Shown here one piece after another: positions 22,593 to 33,170 of a DNA stretch of 64,000 nucleotides. Position 1 is the first letter of the stretch. Each line of letters starts with the position of its first letter. Position numbers and translations under genes: made by a program. Source of the stretch: Massariosphaeria phaeospora. Taxonomy: Eukaryota > Ascomycota > Dothideomycetes > Pleosporales. Location of the stretch: assembly GCA_011032825.1 (NCBI GenBank), contig JAADJZ010000007.1, positions 1,426,001 to 1,490,000 on the forward strand. Direction: 5' to 3'. The notes under the pieces are model-generated. The model ran no database searches. It had not been told where the DNA came from and saw only the letters and a list, made by a program, of their open reading frames with translations.

Positions 22593-23556
22593 TCACGCCT
22601 TCTCCGACGCCTTCTTCTGCGGCCTTCCCGGCTTCGCCCGCACCGCCTCCATACGGTCATGCAGTAACTTGCGCAACTCGGCGCGAAACGCCCCCAAGTT
22701 CTTCTCCAGATGCGTCGTGCGAGACGCCTGGCTGGTGTTGCGCGAGAAATTACCTTCGCACAGCTCGATCACGTCGACAGCGGCGTCCAGGCGGCCCTTT
22801 GCCGCACCGACGGCCTCGAGCCAGGGGAAGCCATCGCGGTACATTTGGCGTGCGACCTGCTTGCCCTCGTTGCCCCAGGTGATGGTGCCCTCGACGCGGA
22901 ACTTGTTGAGGTTGGTGGCGAGCGCGAGCATGGCGAAGCTGGAGTGGTTGTAGCCTTTGTGCATGCTGCGGTTGGCCGGGCCCCAGTGCACGAGCGTCAC
23001 GTGCTTGAGGTACGTGGCGGCGCGCGGGCCGATGTCGACGAGGAAGCTGTGCATGGTCAAGGGGTCCTGGAGCCGGAACTCGTTGCTGTAGAGGATGTCG
23101 CGACCTTCCTGGTGGATCTGCTTGTTGACTGCGAGCAGCGAGGGGACGAGCGTCTGGGGATACAATTGCTCCGGTCCTTCGTCTGACACAGAGCTGTAGT
23201 CTAGCGAGGGATCTGTGGTCCGCTCGACGGTGCGTCGGTATTTCTTGGTTGTCGCAGCAAGGTGGATTCCAGAGGCGTCGACGAGACAGTAGCCGTAGAT
23301 TGCGTTTCTGATCTCGGCCGGCAGCTCAAGAAATGGAAAGAGTTTGCGTTTTGGAAGAGGACGAGGAGGACGGGGAGCTCGCTTCTATGTGCATGTCAGT
23401 ACAAGAGCGCCATTGACGATAGTGATATTGTCGTACTTTGGGTGCCGAGTATTCCATCACGTCCTGACTGTCAACTTCGCTATCCTCGCCGTCGGAGACA
23501 CCCTCATAGTAGCTGACTTGATTTCTCTTGCGCTTAGAACACCGGTTCTGAGACAT
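22593..23556 (-). CDS. 2EXR / F-box-like fungal protein
   Basis: Exon 1 is 23556-23437, the intron 52 nt, and exon 2 is 23384-22593, giving 303 aa. Joined in phase 0, the chain reads a Ser/acidic N terminus, a basic Pro/Arg stretch (KRAPRPPRPLPKRK), then FPFLELPAEIRNAIYGYCLV. That last block is the hallmark of the 2EXR domain, a short F-box-related helical unit expanded in moulds. The second hallmark, LLAVNKQIHQEGRDILYSNE, follows after about 70 residues. The C terminus is basic (AKPGRPQKKASEKA). Members are thought to act in protein-protein contacts, but biochemical roles are largely unknown. The call rests on both hallmark blocks in the correct order. Confidence 0.85.
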
Positions 23557-24002
23557 GATTGTGTAGAGGAAGGATTAGGGTGACGTAGATCGTGTGCGAA
23601 GAGTTATCGAGCACAAGTAATGGCGCGTCGTAGTAAATTGGAGAAACACGAAAGAGACGCGCGTTCAGGCGACTTAAGTAGAGAATTACGAAGGCCCGCT
23701 TTAGTTGACGTGTTGGTTGCGGCCACAGCTAGCGTAGGCAACAATGAGGCTATGCAGGGTCAGGTAAGGCATCAACGCCGTGCGGGCGGGAGGAGCGCAG
23801 GGCGTCAGCTGACGATTGATGGCGGAATCAAATCGTTTTGTAATTGTGTGTGGCGTCAACAGGACAGCTGAATTGGCATGTGGTGAAGGAAGTAGGTGGC
23901 AAGTCCGCGAAAGTCTCGCCTTGATTGTTTGGTAGCGAGCATCTTGGGAAGGAAGGCACGATCCACCACCGCCTGGCATAATGCAGCCCTACGTAGACAA
24001 TG
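23557..24002. other. Intergenic, promoter side of the 2EXR-like gene
   Basis: No gene seen. Short open frames on both strands show no domain. Confidence 0.4.
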
Positions 24003-24125
24003 TCTACTATACTAGATACAATAGGGCTCTGTAAATGTAGCAGTCAACTATCTACTAGTTGCTAAAAACTCTTAGGCGATCAAGAGGATCGCCTGAAGTC
24101 TTCTTTATCAGCAACAATCCTGCTA
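24003..24125 (+). repeat. Dispersed repeat, copy C (best preserved)
   Basis: The start ACTATACTAGATACAATAGG is the reverse complement of the 3' ends of the units at 13022-13566, which marks it as a terminal repeat. Downstream, TTGCTAAAAACTCTTAGGCG leads into a perfect inverted repeat, AGGCGATC + AAGAG + GATCGCCT (24074-24094), then GAAGTCTTCTTTATCAGCAA. Copies at 1225 and 56878 keep the order but have lost one hairpin arm. Confidence 0.75.
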
Positions 24126-24696
24126 GATGTGCCACCTTCACTGCCTCCCTCGACCCAAGTAAACTGGTGAGTGCAGGATTAACAAGTCAACATAAGCCTC
24201 ACGAGGATACTTCTACATGTCGCGCTAGACCAATGCCTCGATGAATTCATTGACTGCAATCTAGATGCAGCATTAGGTATTATACAACTAGAGCAAACAC
24301 CTGCTATGCTACTACCAACGTTAGCCTTTTTCGGGCAGTATTCCCGTGCGTAGCCGCTGTACTATAGCCGCTACTCCGTCCAATTTTTAAATCAGGAAAC
24401 AGGAAAGGGGTATGAGGAACCGTGCGCCGCTCTGTAGACATCAAGTAAGACAGTTAGGAAACAGGATGTGGGGATGAGGCAAACAAATGAACCGGGTTTG
24501 AAACCATAATCCAGCCCCACTCCAATGCAAGTACATTACCCAACAAAGAAGATTGTGGTAGTCATACCGTCATGTAGAAGAAAATCGCATGAGTAAAAAG
24601 AGGATAGAAGACGTCCCGGGTATGTCGTCTGGATGAAAAGAAGATAAGGTGTGTCTATGGTGGCATCGCTGAACAAGTCTTGGGCTATGGAGGAGA
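24126..24696. other. Intergenic, no gene seen
   Basis: Short stretch between the repeat copy and the 3' end of the ADF-H/PH gene. AT-rich in part. Nothing coding recognised. Confidence 0.4.
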
Positions 24697-27600
24697 TCAT
24701 TGTTGGTTGTATGCAAGCCATGCGTCATGTGCTTCTCTCAAAACTGAACCATTGTTAGCTGGACACTCGGACTCAAGGACCTAATACTTACTTTGGAGGA
24801 CTTGGGCCTGAGCTGCGTAGGTCTCGCATGCGCACTGCAGGGTCCGCCCGTCAATGAAATCGAGTACAACACTGTTGGGTAGCTCTTGTCGGTCCTGGTC
24901 GGGCGCATAAGGGGGGAGGATTTCGCTGAGGTGGAATCGCTTTGTAATTCCTTTGGACTGCTATTTAGCTGGTTAGCGTGTTACGACTGTTGGATTGAGC
25001 TCACCAATACGCACCTCGTTCGATTTGGAAAGGCTTAGAACGAGATTACCCATTGCATCGAGTTCGACCCATCTTCGTTTCCACAACTGATGCATACGTT
25101 AGCTTTCTGTGATGAAGGGGACTACACGTTCACAATACTGACCAAAGTGTCTGGAAACTGGATGTTCAGGTCACCAACCTGCACAGCTGGCGGTGGTTCT
25201 CGAACAGATGGCAGAAAGGTCGACTGAAGAGCTTCTTCCTGTAAAATTGGACTGGCGCCTTGGCTCTTGCGAGAGATGGATGACATCGTAGACATCCTCT
25301 TGAACAGCTTTGTGGTTCTCGAATCTTTCTTCTCTTTCTTGTCTTCACGCCTTTCATCCAAGCTGTCGGAACTATGCGTAGACTGACTGCGGGGAGCCGC
25401 TCCAGCTGACCTTGACTCGCTGCGTCGGCGGCCAAATGACCGCCAACTACTTTCAGACGATGAGCGCGGAAGAGCGGAGGAGCTTGCCTCTCGTGAGTGA
25501 GACGATGAAGTTGGCCTGGGGGACGTAGGTTCCGTCTTCACAGGGCTGTGCTTGGAGCTGGATGAGGGTCGAGCAGATTTTTGGTGGTCGATAATGAGAT
25601 GACTCTGGTGCAGTTCCAAGGGTGTGCTTTGGTTCGGCATAGTCAATGTAGGCTTTTGTACTCGAGCGTCTCGTACAATCCGCGCGGTAACCTGAACCGA
25701 TTCGGGCTTTTCAGCGCCTTGTTGCAGGTTATATACTGTCGGTTCCGTATTGATGGGTGGTGGTTGCGGTACGGACTTTTTTGTTGGGCTGGAGAGATTT
25801 ACAAACGAAGCACGGCTTAGCCGCTGGATGGGCTTTCCGTTTGGAGAATTGCCAGAAGGGGGAGTAGAGAAGAAAGAAGATTTGCGTTGAGAAACAATTG
25901 AGGCAGAGGCGTCGGGAGTCGCTGTTGGACTTACTGAGGCTGACGAGTCCCTGTTAGATTTCTCTGCAAGGGCTTTGATTCTTTGCGAGATGCCCGATGA
26001 GACATTAATCTTCTTTGCCACAACTGCAGTGTCTGGGCTAGCGTGGGGGAACCAGGAACCAGAAGATTGCCTCGTGCCAAGCTGCTCGGGAGACAGGCGG
26101 CCACGCCTGCTGTAGGGCTGGGACGCTGACCTTTCTGTCATAGAAATCTCGGATATGGACGACTTTCGAGGGAAGTAGGGGGTTATTGGCGACTTAGATA
26201 CGGAAACATGCTTCGCTTGCTCCACCTTTGCACTTTGTAATTCTTCCATGAATGAATCGTCAGACAGATAATCAGCATCGGAGTTTTCAGTGCTGGGGTG
26301 TAACTGGTTAGGATCGAAAGCGTGGCTCTTGTGACTATCATCTGCAGACCCCGTAGTTGTTATCGATGGCATGATTACAGATTCTCTTTTCGATCTCTTA
26401 CTCTGGGGTTCATCATGTTGAGAGCTTTCAGTAGACGGCATGAAAATCATGGATTCTCGGTTGGATCTTCTCCGAGAAGCCGCGGTGTCACCTGGTGGCA
26501 AAAGTATCATCGATTCCCTCTTACTTCTCGTCGTTGTAGTCTCGTCTGAAAGCGAAGTTTGGGCTATACTCGACGAGAGTGGTTCCACCTCCGCCGAGAT
26601 CTCGACCGAAGGTATAGCAGTGTCACATTCTGGGACGACAGTTGGGGAGCTTTCGATCGACTCCTTTTCCTCCTCGGTATAGAGAGCGTCTACGATGGTC
26701 TCAGTGCCTTTGTCAGTATCTTCCTCCGAAGGCTTCTGCTCGGAAGTGTCGGGTTCCACATCGTTCTCATTGAGATGTTGGTCGTCTTCTGATATCGATG
26801 AAGGTCTTGTAGATGGGGCACAGGATGAGCCTTGCGTTTGTGCTGATGTTGGGGAAGAAGCGGAGGCAGCCGACGTTTGGTCGTCTGTTTCCATTGGTTG
26901 ATCTATGGTGTTTGGCTGGGAGTCTTCTTGCACCGGCTGCGGGTCTTCTTGTACGGGCTGCAGGTCTTCTTGCACCGGCTGCAAGTCTTCTTGCACAGGC
27001 TGCGGTTCAGACTCATGCATGGTCTGCTCCTCATGCTTGTGAGACAGGTCGTTCTCAATCCCTGAGGGGAAAGTATCGACATCCGGCGTCACCGATATAC
27101 TGGCGTCCGTTTCTGCGGTGTTTGACGATGCATCAGTTGCAGCTAGTATCTCTTCGTTCTTGTGCATCTCTTGTGCGCTCGCTTTTACTTCCTCGGGCTT
27201 CTCCTCGACCTTCGTCTCTGGTGCGCTCGCATTCACTTCCTCGGGCTCCTCTTCGACCTTCGTCTCTTGCTTCTCCTTCCGAGCTTTCATCTGCTTCTTC
27301 CGGAGTTCCAACGCTCTCATCAACCTCTGCTTTTCAGGCGTGGTACCTGTCGATTTCGAGCCAAGGGTCATATGGCTGGGAACCGGCATGGATTTCACAC
27401 TGGCCGGGCTTTTAGGTTGGTAACTCGGCGATCTGGAAATTTCTGGCACACTGGGTACCGGCGGAGGCGGCGGAAAAGCGATACTGGGTACAACACTGGA
27501 GTCCCTCGACTTTGGGCGCTTCGGCTCGGCAGTCTTCCTGTTTGCGGCGCGCAGGCCAGCGGGCAGAGTCGACACGGGTCTCGATGCGTTCTGCGCGCCA

Positions 27601-28637
27601 TTCCCCGATGTATGCGGTCGCTTGACATCTAAAGATGCTTTCGGCCGCGGTCCCAGTTTTACTTTGGGTTTGGTGTATTGAGCATAGTACTCGGCGTACA
27701 GCTCATCGTAGGCAGGGCGCGCAGTCTGTGATGACAGCCGCGGGTCAGGGCCGTGCTCGAAGAGAGAGTCGAAGTCTTTCAGGCTGGCTCGATAGTCTGC
27801 GGCGGTGGATTTTGGTTGTTCGTTCTCCTTGTCTTCGTCGGTCACGGTGTGCACCGTCACATGTGAGAGCTCAGGCGTTGACTTTGACCCCCCGGTGGTG
27901 TCGGTATCTGCCAGCGGACTTGGTTGCGGCGCTTCTGCAGAGTCCGGCGATTCCTCGGGCACAAGCTCGGTCTTTGAAGTGGCTTCTGATATAGCTGGGT
28001 CCGATGCGCCGGCAGTATCAGATGCTTGTGTGGGTGTGACTTCCTCCGTATTCGTCGTGTGTCCCTCCTCCGCATCCTCGGTGATGCCGTCCAGCTTGTG
28101 CCGCTTCGAAGACCCGCTGGAGGAGCAACTCGAAGGCGCGGCGGTGTGCAGCGAGCAGGCGGCTGTGAGAGCAGAGTCGCTGAGTTCGTCGGCGGAGCTA
28201 ATGGAGATGACGGCGTCGTGCGGCGTGAACTTGTCGGTAACGGTGGTGAAGTGGACGGCTACGCGGGCTGCAGAAGGGTCAGTCCAAGTCTACTCCAGCG
28301 TTCAGCGGCCACCTACCTTGTAGTAGCCGTGACGTTCCCTCGGGCACGTATTTGATCAAGACCTTCCGCCGGCGGTACAGCAGGAAGCCGTAGAGGGGAG
28401 ACGTCTCTTCGTACTGTGCTACTGCGCCGCGGGCCTCTGCAGCTCCGCCAGTGCCGCGGGTGAGCACGTCGACGGCATCGCGCGTGGCATATTTCAGCAG
28501 AAACCTGCACAGTCAACATTAGCATTGAGCAGCACCGTGGATAGCGGAGGCTGGGAGCCATACCATCCGCCCGCTTCGGCCAGCGCGCCCTGGTAGGCTT
28601 CGAGGATGCGGACATGGTCGAGGCCGTTGAGCGACAT
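24697..28637 (-). CDS. ADF-H (cofilin fold) plus PH domain protein
   Basis: Exons are 28637-28564, 28504-28317, 28267-25143, 25086-25015, 24960-24792 and 24743-24697; introns are 59, 49, 56, 54 and 48 nt. The product is about 1224 aa. Residues 1-140 form an ADF-H domain: MSLNGLDHVRILEAYQGAL, then GWFLLKYATRDAVDVL, YEETSPLYGFLLYRRRKV, IKYVPEGTSRLLQARVAV. This coactosin-like type binds actin filaments. The long middle is disordered, with Lys/Glu coiled coil, four 7-residue QPVQEDx repeats and three copies of an RESM/VI motif. The last 110 residues, rebuilt across four exons, look like a PH domain (LLWKRRWVELDAMGNLVLSL to the closing helix REAHDAWLAY). A cortical actin adaptor that binds membrane is inferred. 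The PH assignment is by pattern and less certain than ADF-H. Confidence 0.85.
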
Positions 28638-29980
28638 GTCGCGATCGCGGCGGGCGCGGGGCCGGGGAGGAGGGCGTGGGAGGCAGAGGCAGTGGTGGCC
28701 GTCTCCTCGTGCTGGGCCGCGACTGGAGGTGTGGTCGTCGACTCGTCGAGAATCGAGATGCAGGTGGTGGTTCTGGCGGCTGGCAGAGCGCAAAAGGCCG
28801 TGCTTCCTAGTGGCAGTGGATCAGTGAATCCGTCAGGGGTGGTGGTGGCTCTGGGGGCTCTGGGGCTGGCCCTGGCGGCGGCTCGATCCTTCCAGCGTGT
28901 CGTGTCGGCGCCGGGGCATCTGCTCTGTCGCCAGTATCATCAAGGCCAGGCGCATGGGGCTGTTCGCAGTGCTCCGGGCACAATTCGATGCAGCAGCGCG
29001 GGGAAGACGAGGTCGGAGGGAAAAGGTGTGCGCAGGCCCGTGGTGTGCTCCAGCGCCTGCAGTGCAGCTGGAGTGTTTCAGCGCGCCCTAGCGCCAGCCG
29101 TGCAGCACCGCGACGAAGAAGCAGACGCATCAAACACCTTCCTAGGTCCGCCGCGTCGTCCGTCCAGCCCGTCTCCTCATGACAGTGACGACTTCACGCC
29201 ACAGGTGCACCACTACGGAGTACCTACTACACGACTCACACGCCTGTCTCCGCGGTAGACGATGCGTGGCGGACGCGTTCGCCTAGCACACCCATTCCAG
29301 TAACCCACCAACAACATCAATAGACTGTATACATGTATGCGATGGCGGTGCCCTCGATAGTCGGAAACGCCTCAGACGCCCTTCGCGCCAAGCGGAGACG
29401 ACCCGAACTGGGATAACTGATGTCTAAACTAAATATCTACTTGCAGACATTACACCCGCAGCATCATCCATCTTGACCTGCCAGCACAGTACCTCCAGCT
29501 ACGCCTACCATTACAGCATTATCAGAGTTCCAACATTTCAGTCCACAGGCCCTCTTCTCCACGCGTCTATCCAATTATCAAAACGCATAGTGTTTCGTTC
29601 AAGCAAGAGGCACTGCACTATCCGAGTGCCCCTCCTTTCGCACATCCACTACCCACTGGTACCTTGCAGCTTGCATCTTCACTAACAGTAGCTTCGGCCA
29701 CTGCTGCGCACTCTATTGCCTCTTTCGACCCTTTGACCTCTCTTTCCTGTCAGACGATCCTTTTGGATCTCGTCGTCGGGACCAATCACCTGTGGATAGC
29801 GAAGCGGTCGGTCCCGCCCTATCAACTCCCTAATCTATCTCCATGTTTGAACGACAAATAGATTGTTAACTTCTCCTAGTATATTTCAACCGCTAACCAA
29901 CGGTATCTACTACTAGAACGGCGCATCGTCGTTTCGACTCTGCACTCGATCTATACTGACTGTTCCCCTGTCCCACCACG
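28638..29980. other. Intergenic between divergent genes
   Basis: The first 600 bp are GC-rich with overlapping open frames lacking protein character. The rest is AT-richer. It should contain promoters for the ADF-H gene (minus) and the OHCU decarboxylase (plus). No gene seen. Confidence 0.4.
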
Positions 29981-30636
29981 ATGACATCACTCCCCGCTGT
30001 CAACGCCCTGCCACACGCCCCCGACTCCGAACTAACCACGGTACTGGACCTTCTCTTCGAGCCATCGCCTCCTCTCCATGCGCTGTCTCTCCCGGTGCTG
30101 CGGACGGCCACGTTTCCAAGCTACGACACCCTTATCGTCGCCATCAACGCCCAATTGACTGCCTTAGCGGCCTCCGATAAGTCCGAAGATGTGGCCAAAC
30201 TCTCTGAGATCCTGTGCTCGCATCCAAGGCTGGGGGAGAAGAAAGTAGACAGTGAGCAGAGTCGGGCAGAGCAGGCCCAGCTGCAGAAGGGGGGCGAGGA
30301 GGAGAAAGAGCAGTTGGCGAAGCTCAATGCCGAGTATGAAGAGACGTTTCCGGGTTTGCGATATGTGTAAGTTGTCTCCGGCCAAACGTATGTCTGCAGA
30401 GCAAGCGTTGATGCAGTTGCCTACCCAGAGTATTCGTGAACGGCCGCTCGCGCCCTGCTGTCATGGAGAATATGAAAGCCAGAATCGCACGAGCTAATAT
30501 CAAAGCGGAACGGCAAGAAGCCATTCAAGTAAGCTTCTACATTCATCCAGCACATTCACAAGTCTAACTCTATATCCAGGCCATGTGCGATATTGCCGCC
30601 GACCGGGCAGCCAAGCTCGAAACGTCCGAGAAATAA
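29981..30636 (+). CDS. OHCU decarboxylase family protein (urate degradation)
   Basis: The family decarboxylates 2-oxo-4-hydroxy-4-carboxy-5-ureidoimidazoline to S-allantoin, the last step of urate oxidation. Exons are 29981-30366, 30429-30528 and 30580-30636, giving 180 aa. The two introns are 62 and 51 nt. Splicing at CAG (30426-30428) restores the family's core LRYVVFVNGRSRPAVMENMK. Upstream blocks are LLFEPSPPLHALSLPVL and CSHPRLGEKK, the latter holding the conserved His-Pro-Arg-Leu-Gly pattern. The helix NAEYEETFPGLRYV is also typical. The C terminus AMCDIAADRAAKLETSEK lacks an obvious peroxisomal SKL signal. Neighbours are not purine genes. Unspliced, the frame would stop right after GLRYV, which supports the intron. 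Confidence 0.9.
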
Positions 30637-31922
30637 GCCAGAATATATCTGCCTTCTGAAACTACGGAAACGGTTTCTCCAACTATCTACATCTTGATAT
30701 TACCCGTTCCATGTGTGAGCATACGCCCATACCCTCTTGCACTACACTTTTCCATCTCAGCACCCAATGAGACCCACTACGAAGCACATGCCAATCCTCG
30801 GCACAAGCTGCAAGCCATCTTCTCTAATACGCCCTATCGACTGTAGCATATTACTTTTGAACGATATCGAAGGTCAGTGTTCTGGGATCTAGCTGTGTTG
30901 ACTGACTCCCAGACAGCAACGCTTTTGCATAATCTACCCAGAGAAGAAGGAAGAAACGTCCTGTCAAGAAACAACTTCGCGGTTCACTTTTGCAAAACAA
31001 ATCTTGTACAAGCAGAGCATTAGACCCTTTTTCATATACCCCGCCCGTGTTTCCTAGTAAATCGGGAAAATCTAGGTTTGCAAAATGCTTCTCAAGGGGA
31101 AAGGGTACTTCGAACCGGCACGAGAAAAATCATACCTTTCCGAACATGAAAACCTGCCTTGCGCCTGCGTAGCAGAAGATATATGAATACGTTCTGCGCA
31201 ATCTGGTCCAGCGTAAACGGAAAAGAATTGGATTAGTATGAGACCCAGATCGTAGCTGGAGCGGAAGAACGGTTTTTTGAGTAATATATATGTATGTACG
31301 TGAAACTTGGACGCTTAAAGCTAGCAAGCAAGAAAGCGTCCGAGGGTATAGAACCGCAAAGATATCTGATGGATAGACAGACAAATAAGCCGAAGTGGAA
31401 GCCGTGGCCTAAGCCAACCCAAACCGAAGCCCAATTCCAATTCCAACCCCAACACCAGAGACTACATCCGTAGGGGAAACCAGACATGCGAAATCAAGAC
31501 TAGACGGACCCCACCAACCATTGACCTTGACCGATGTTTTGCGCGCTCTAGAAAAGTGACGATGGTACTTTTTAGGAGGCAAATTTTACACCGAGAGAAG
31601 AAAGAGGAAAATTAACCTTGCCATGTAGTTTTAGACGAAGAGAGAGAGAGATGATAGCGCCGTGCGAGATGATGCAAGATGCCGCCGTTGAGGTTGTAGG
31701 AGATGGATATGGATGGGGATATGGATATGCCAAACCGAGAGGGAGATAGTGATGATTGATGTTGTAAGTGGTGGGTAGTATTATGGACAGGAGCCGCGTA
31801 GGAAGTACGCGGAGCGAGTATGTGCGGAGCTGTCTCAGAGGTAGAAAGGTGGTTGGTAGTAACAAGTAGTGTGCACTCGAAGAGTTCGTGGCCAGATGTC
31901 TTCTCGCAGACAATGGCTGGTG
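30637..31922. other. Intergenic between converging genes
   Basis: Holds the 3' ends of the OHCU gene and of the gene at 31923-33170. Short open frames exist on the minus strand, none protein-like. No gene seen. Confidence 0.4.
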
Positions 31923-33170
31923 TTATGAGCCAAAGCGCATGAACATCAAGTTCCTTTGTCTGTTCCTTTCCTGTTCGAGGTCGACGTCTTTTTTCTCAAG
32001 TGGCTGAGGGCGCGTCGCTGTACCCAGGCCCTGTTTAGCCTGCATCCCGTTCCCCAGGTCCTCGGGTATGATGAAAGGAACGAAATTCGGTGACCGCGGG
32101 ACGAGGTCTTCTGTCGAAGGCAGGATCGGGGTGGAGAAGTTCGGTGACATCGGAACGGCGTCTTCCGTTGAAGTAGCGAACAGCGCTGGGAAATCTGGAG
32201 AACTGATTGGGCACGGCTGAGCGGCGTTTTCTGAGTCTAGTGGGTTAGGCCAGATGGGATCCGCCCCTTCGTCGACCTGATCGAAGTCTCCTACGACCGG
32301 CTCACCAGGGTCAAGTAAGCTGAAATCGGAATACAGCGTCCGAGGTGGCGTTTTGACATGTCTGCTGGTGTCTGTAGCGACGGTAGCCAGGGTAGAGGTA
32401 CAGGAAGCTGAGCTGAGGGCCGAGGTCGAAGGATCGAGTTCGTCTTCCGGGTAAAGTGCCACTTCTTCTTCTTCATCATCGTCAAGATGTGAATAAGGGT
32501 CCGAGATCTCGTCTTCTAGGTCCAATGCGTCATAATTTGAAAGGCCTAGGGGCGAGGGTGGCAAAGGAAGGTGGCTCCTGCGCGGCAACTGCGCTCGTGG
32601 AGGTACATAGGAATAGGCTTCGTTTGGAGAGCGGTATTCTGAGGTGTTATCCGCAGTATGACCGTCGAGAGGTGGAGAGGGGGGACTGGGAGAAGGGCTT
32701 CTGGACACAGTCGGGGATCTGCTCGCAGATGCGGCCGAATGTCTCGGGTCGGGCCTCAGCACTGGCCTGGTATGGGTATCATGACTGCCGTATATGAAAG
32801 CGAGCCTGGCCAACTCAAGCTGTTCCTGTTCCCGCTCCTGCTCGACAAGCACCCTACCTTGGAGACCTCTATCTGTCTCTTTGGCCAACAAAGCTCTCCT
32901 CCGGATCCGGTTCAAGATGGCGGCCTTCCGAAGCAGGTTCCGTCCCAAAGCTTTCTGCTTCGCCCACACGGCAATCTTGGAATTTCCGCGGTTCACGATG
33001 TTGGTCGCGGGGTAAGAGTAGTGTGGGGAGAGCCGCGATGTGATCAGGAAGAGTCTCAGGCGGCGTTTCTTCTTGTGCATGCATGAATGCTCGCCGTCGA
33101 CGTCAGTCGTTGCTCGACATCGTTTCCTGGGCCGCGGAGGAGAAGAGCGAGGGGGGAAAACGAGAGGCAT
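31923..33170 (-). CDS. Conserved fungal protein of unknown function
   Basis: A single exon gives 415 aa from ATG 33170 (start MPLVFPPRSSPPRP). An in-frame ATG at 33290 would add 40 residues, but the downstream start begins the conserved part. The N-terminal third is very basic and helical: HKKKRRLRLFLITSRLSPHY, then NRGNSKIAVWAKQKALGRN and LLRKAAILNRIRRRALL. This block is what I recognise as conserved among moulds, and I know of no defined activity. The rest is disordered, acidic and Ser/Pro-rich, with repeated PSTEDxVPxSPNF wording near the end (residues about 320-370). The basic helices suggest nucleic-acid contact or a nuclear or nucleolar site, which is inference only. Confidence 0.75.
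   Translation of the reverse strand: MPLVFPPRSSPPRPRKRCRATTDVDGEHSCMHKKKRRLRLFLITSRLSPHYSYPATNIVNRGNSKIAVWAKQKALGRNLLRKAAILNRIRRRALLAKETDRGLQGRVLVEQEREQEQLELARLAFIYGSHDTHTRPVLRPDPRHSAASASRSPTVSRSPSPSPPSPPLDGHTADNTSEYRSPNEAYSYVPPRAQLPRRSHLPLPPSPLGLSNYDALDLEDEISDPYSHLDDDEEEEVALYPEDELDPSTSALSSASCTSTLATVATDTSRHVKTPPRTLYSDFSLLDPGEPVVGDFDQVDEGADPIWPNPLDSENAAQPCPISSPDFPALFATSTEDAVPMSPNFSTPILPSTEDLVPRSPNFVPFIIPEDLGNGMQAKQGLGTATRPQPLEKKDVDLEQERNRQRNLMFMRFGS

Noticed and set aside
20407..23556. Secondary-metabolite cluster around the prenyl synthase
   Set aside because: No cyclase, P450, oxidase or transporter gene sits beside it; neighbours are a 2EXR-like and a bZIP-like gene.
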